In this document: one piece after another, positions 63,889 through 64,000 of the stretch | How positions within the stretch are numbered: the first letter of the stretch is position 1 | Layout of the letters: the number at the start of each line of letters is the position of its first letter | Source of the DNA: Microbacterium sp. Leaf288 | GTDB taxonomy: Bacteria; Actinomycetota; Actinomycetes; Actinomycetales; Microbacteriaceae | NCBI RefSeq assembly: GCF_001422925.1 | Contig: NZ_LMNI01000015.1 | Location: forward strand, 45,390-109,389 | Direction of reading: 5' to 3' | Length of the DNA stretch: 64,000 nucleotides | The notes under the pieces: generated by a model | The model's input: only the letters and a program-made list of their open reading frames with translations | The model's database searches: none | Told to the model about the DNA's origin: nothing | Position numbers and translations under genes: made by a program

Positions 63889-64000
63889 TGTTGACAGTTG
63901 GGTCTTCCGATTGGGAGGAAGATTCCATGTCAGATCGAGAGCTCGAGCGGCGGGCGAATCACAAGCTCGCGGTGCTCAGGCACGTCGAGGAAGTCAGCTG
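63889..64000 (+). mobile_element. Left end of an insertion sequence
   Basis: The sequence TGTTGACAGTTGGG (from 63889) looks like an IS terminal repeat with an embedded -35 TTGACA, followed by a ribosome-binding site and a transposase start at 63927. The rest of the element is beyond the window. Confidence 0.55.
63927..64000 (+). CDS. IS481-type transposase, N-terminal fragment cut by window end
   Basis: The 24 visible residues (SDRELERRANHKLAVLRHVE and on) match the opening of DDE transposases of the IS481/IS3 group that continue into a helix-turn-helix. GGGAGGAA lies 6 nt before the ATG. The family appears to be that of the broken fragment at 55667-55975, which holds the C-terminal end of such a protein. 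Confidence 0.7.
   Translation, partial: MSDRELERRANHKLAVLRHVEEVS

Overview
The window reads as chromosome of a high-G+C actinobacterium, most likely a Microbacterium or close relative in the Microbacteriaceae. The reasons are strong third-position G/C bias, many GTG starts, many ATGA/GTGA gene overlaps, leaderless-looking promoters, and the core order clpC - lysS - panC - DUF2520 - folKBPE - ftsH - hpt - tilS - ppa, which parallels the Mycobacterium tuberculosis clpC1-to-ppa region. The genus is inferred from these traits, not shown directly.

Layout. 1-5.4 kb: an amine-utilisation cluster. A glutamine-synthetase-like gamma-glutamyl ligase, a class I amidotransferase-type hydrolase and an aldehyde dehydrogenase run left, divergent from an ethanolamine-type permease, with a palindromic operator between them. 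5.4-35 kb: mostly core genome (N-acetylglutamate synthase, clpC, cardiolipin synthase, lysS, pantothenate and folate genes, two PH-domain membrane proteins, ftsH, hpt, tilS, ppa, an M23 peptidase). It also holds a DUF2975/Xre pair with an AT-rich operator, and a DUF559/AbiEi-like gene bordered by a family of palindromic repeats. 34.7-35.03 kb: three tRNA genes (Glu, Asp, Phe).

35.03-41.76 kb: a small island next to tRNA-Phe. It carries a tyrosine integrase and one cargo operon: a Trypco2 (trypsin-co-occurring) protein followed by a 1,594-residue protein with a trypsin-like protease, a NACHT/STAND-type NTPase and a long helical-repeat tail. This looks like a protease-STAND conflict (probably anti-phage) system and is the most interesting item in the window.

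41.8-54.9 kb: a ROK-regulated catabolic operon with a peptide-type ABC importer, an esterase, two SnoaL-like proteins, a cytoplasmic GH3 glycosidase, a UPF0303 protein and a Gfo/Idh/MocA oxidoreductase. ROK operator-like palindromes lie in the importer promoter and in front of the ROK gene.

55.0-64.0 kb: an amino-compound module (aldehyde dehydrogenase, APC permease, LysR, class III aminotransferase, Lrp/AsnC regulator, D-cysteine-desulfhydrase/ACC-deaminase-type enzyme). It is flanked by a decayed transposase fragment on the left and the first codons of an apparently related transposase on the right.
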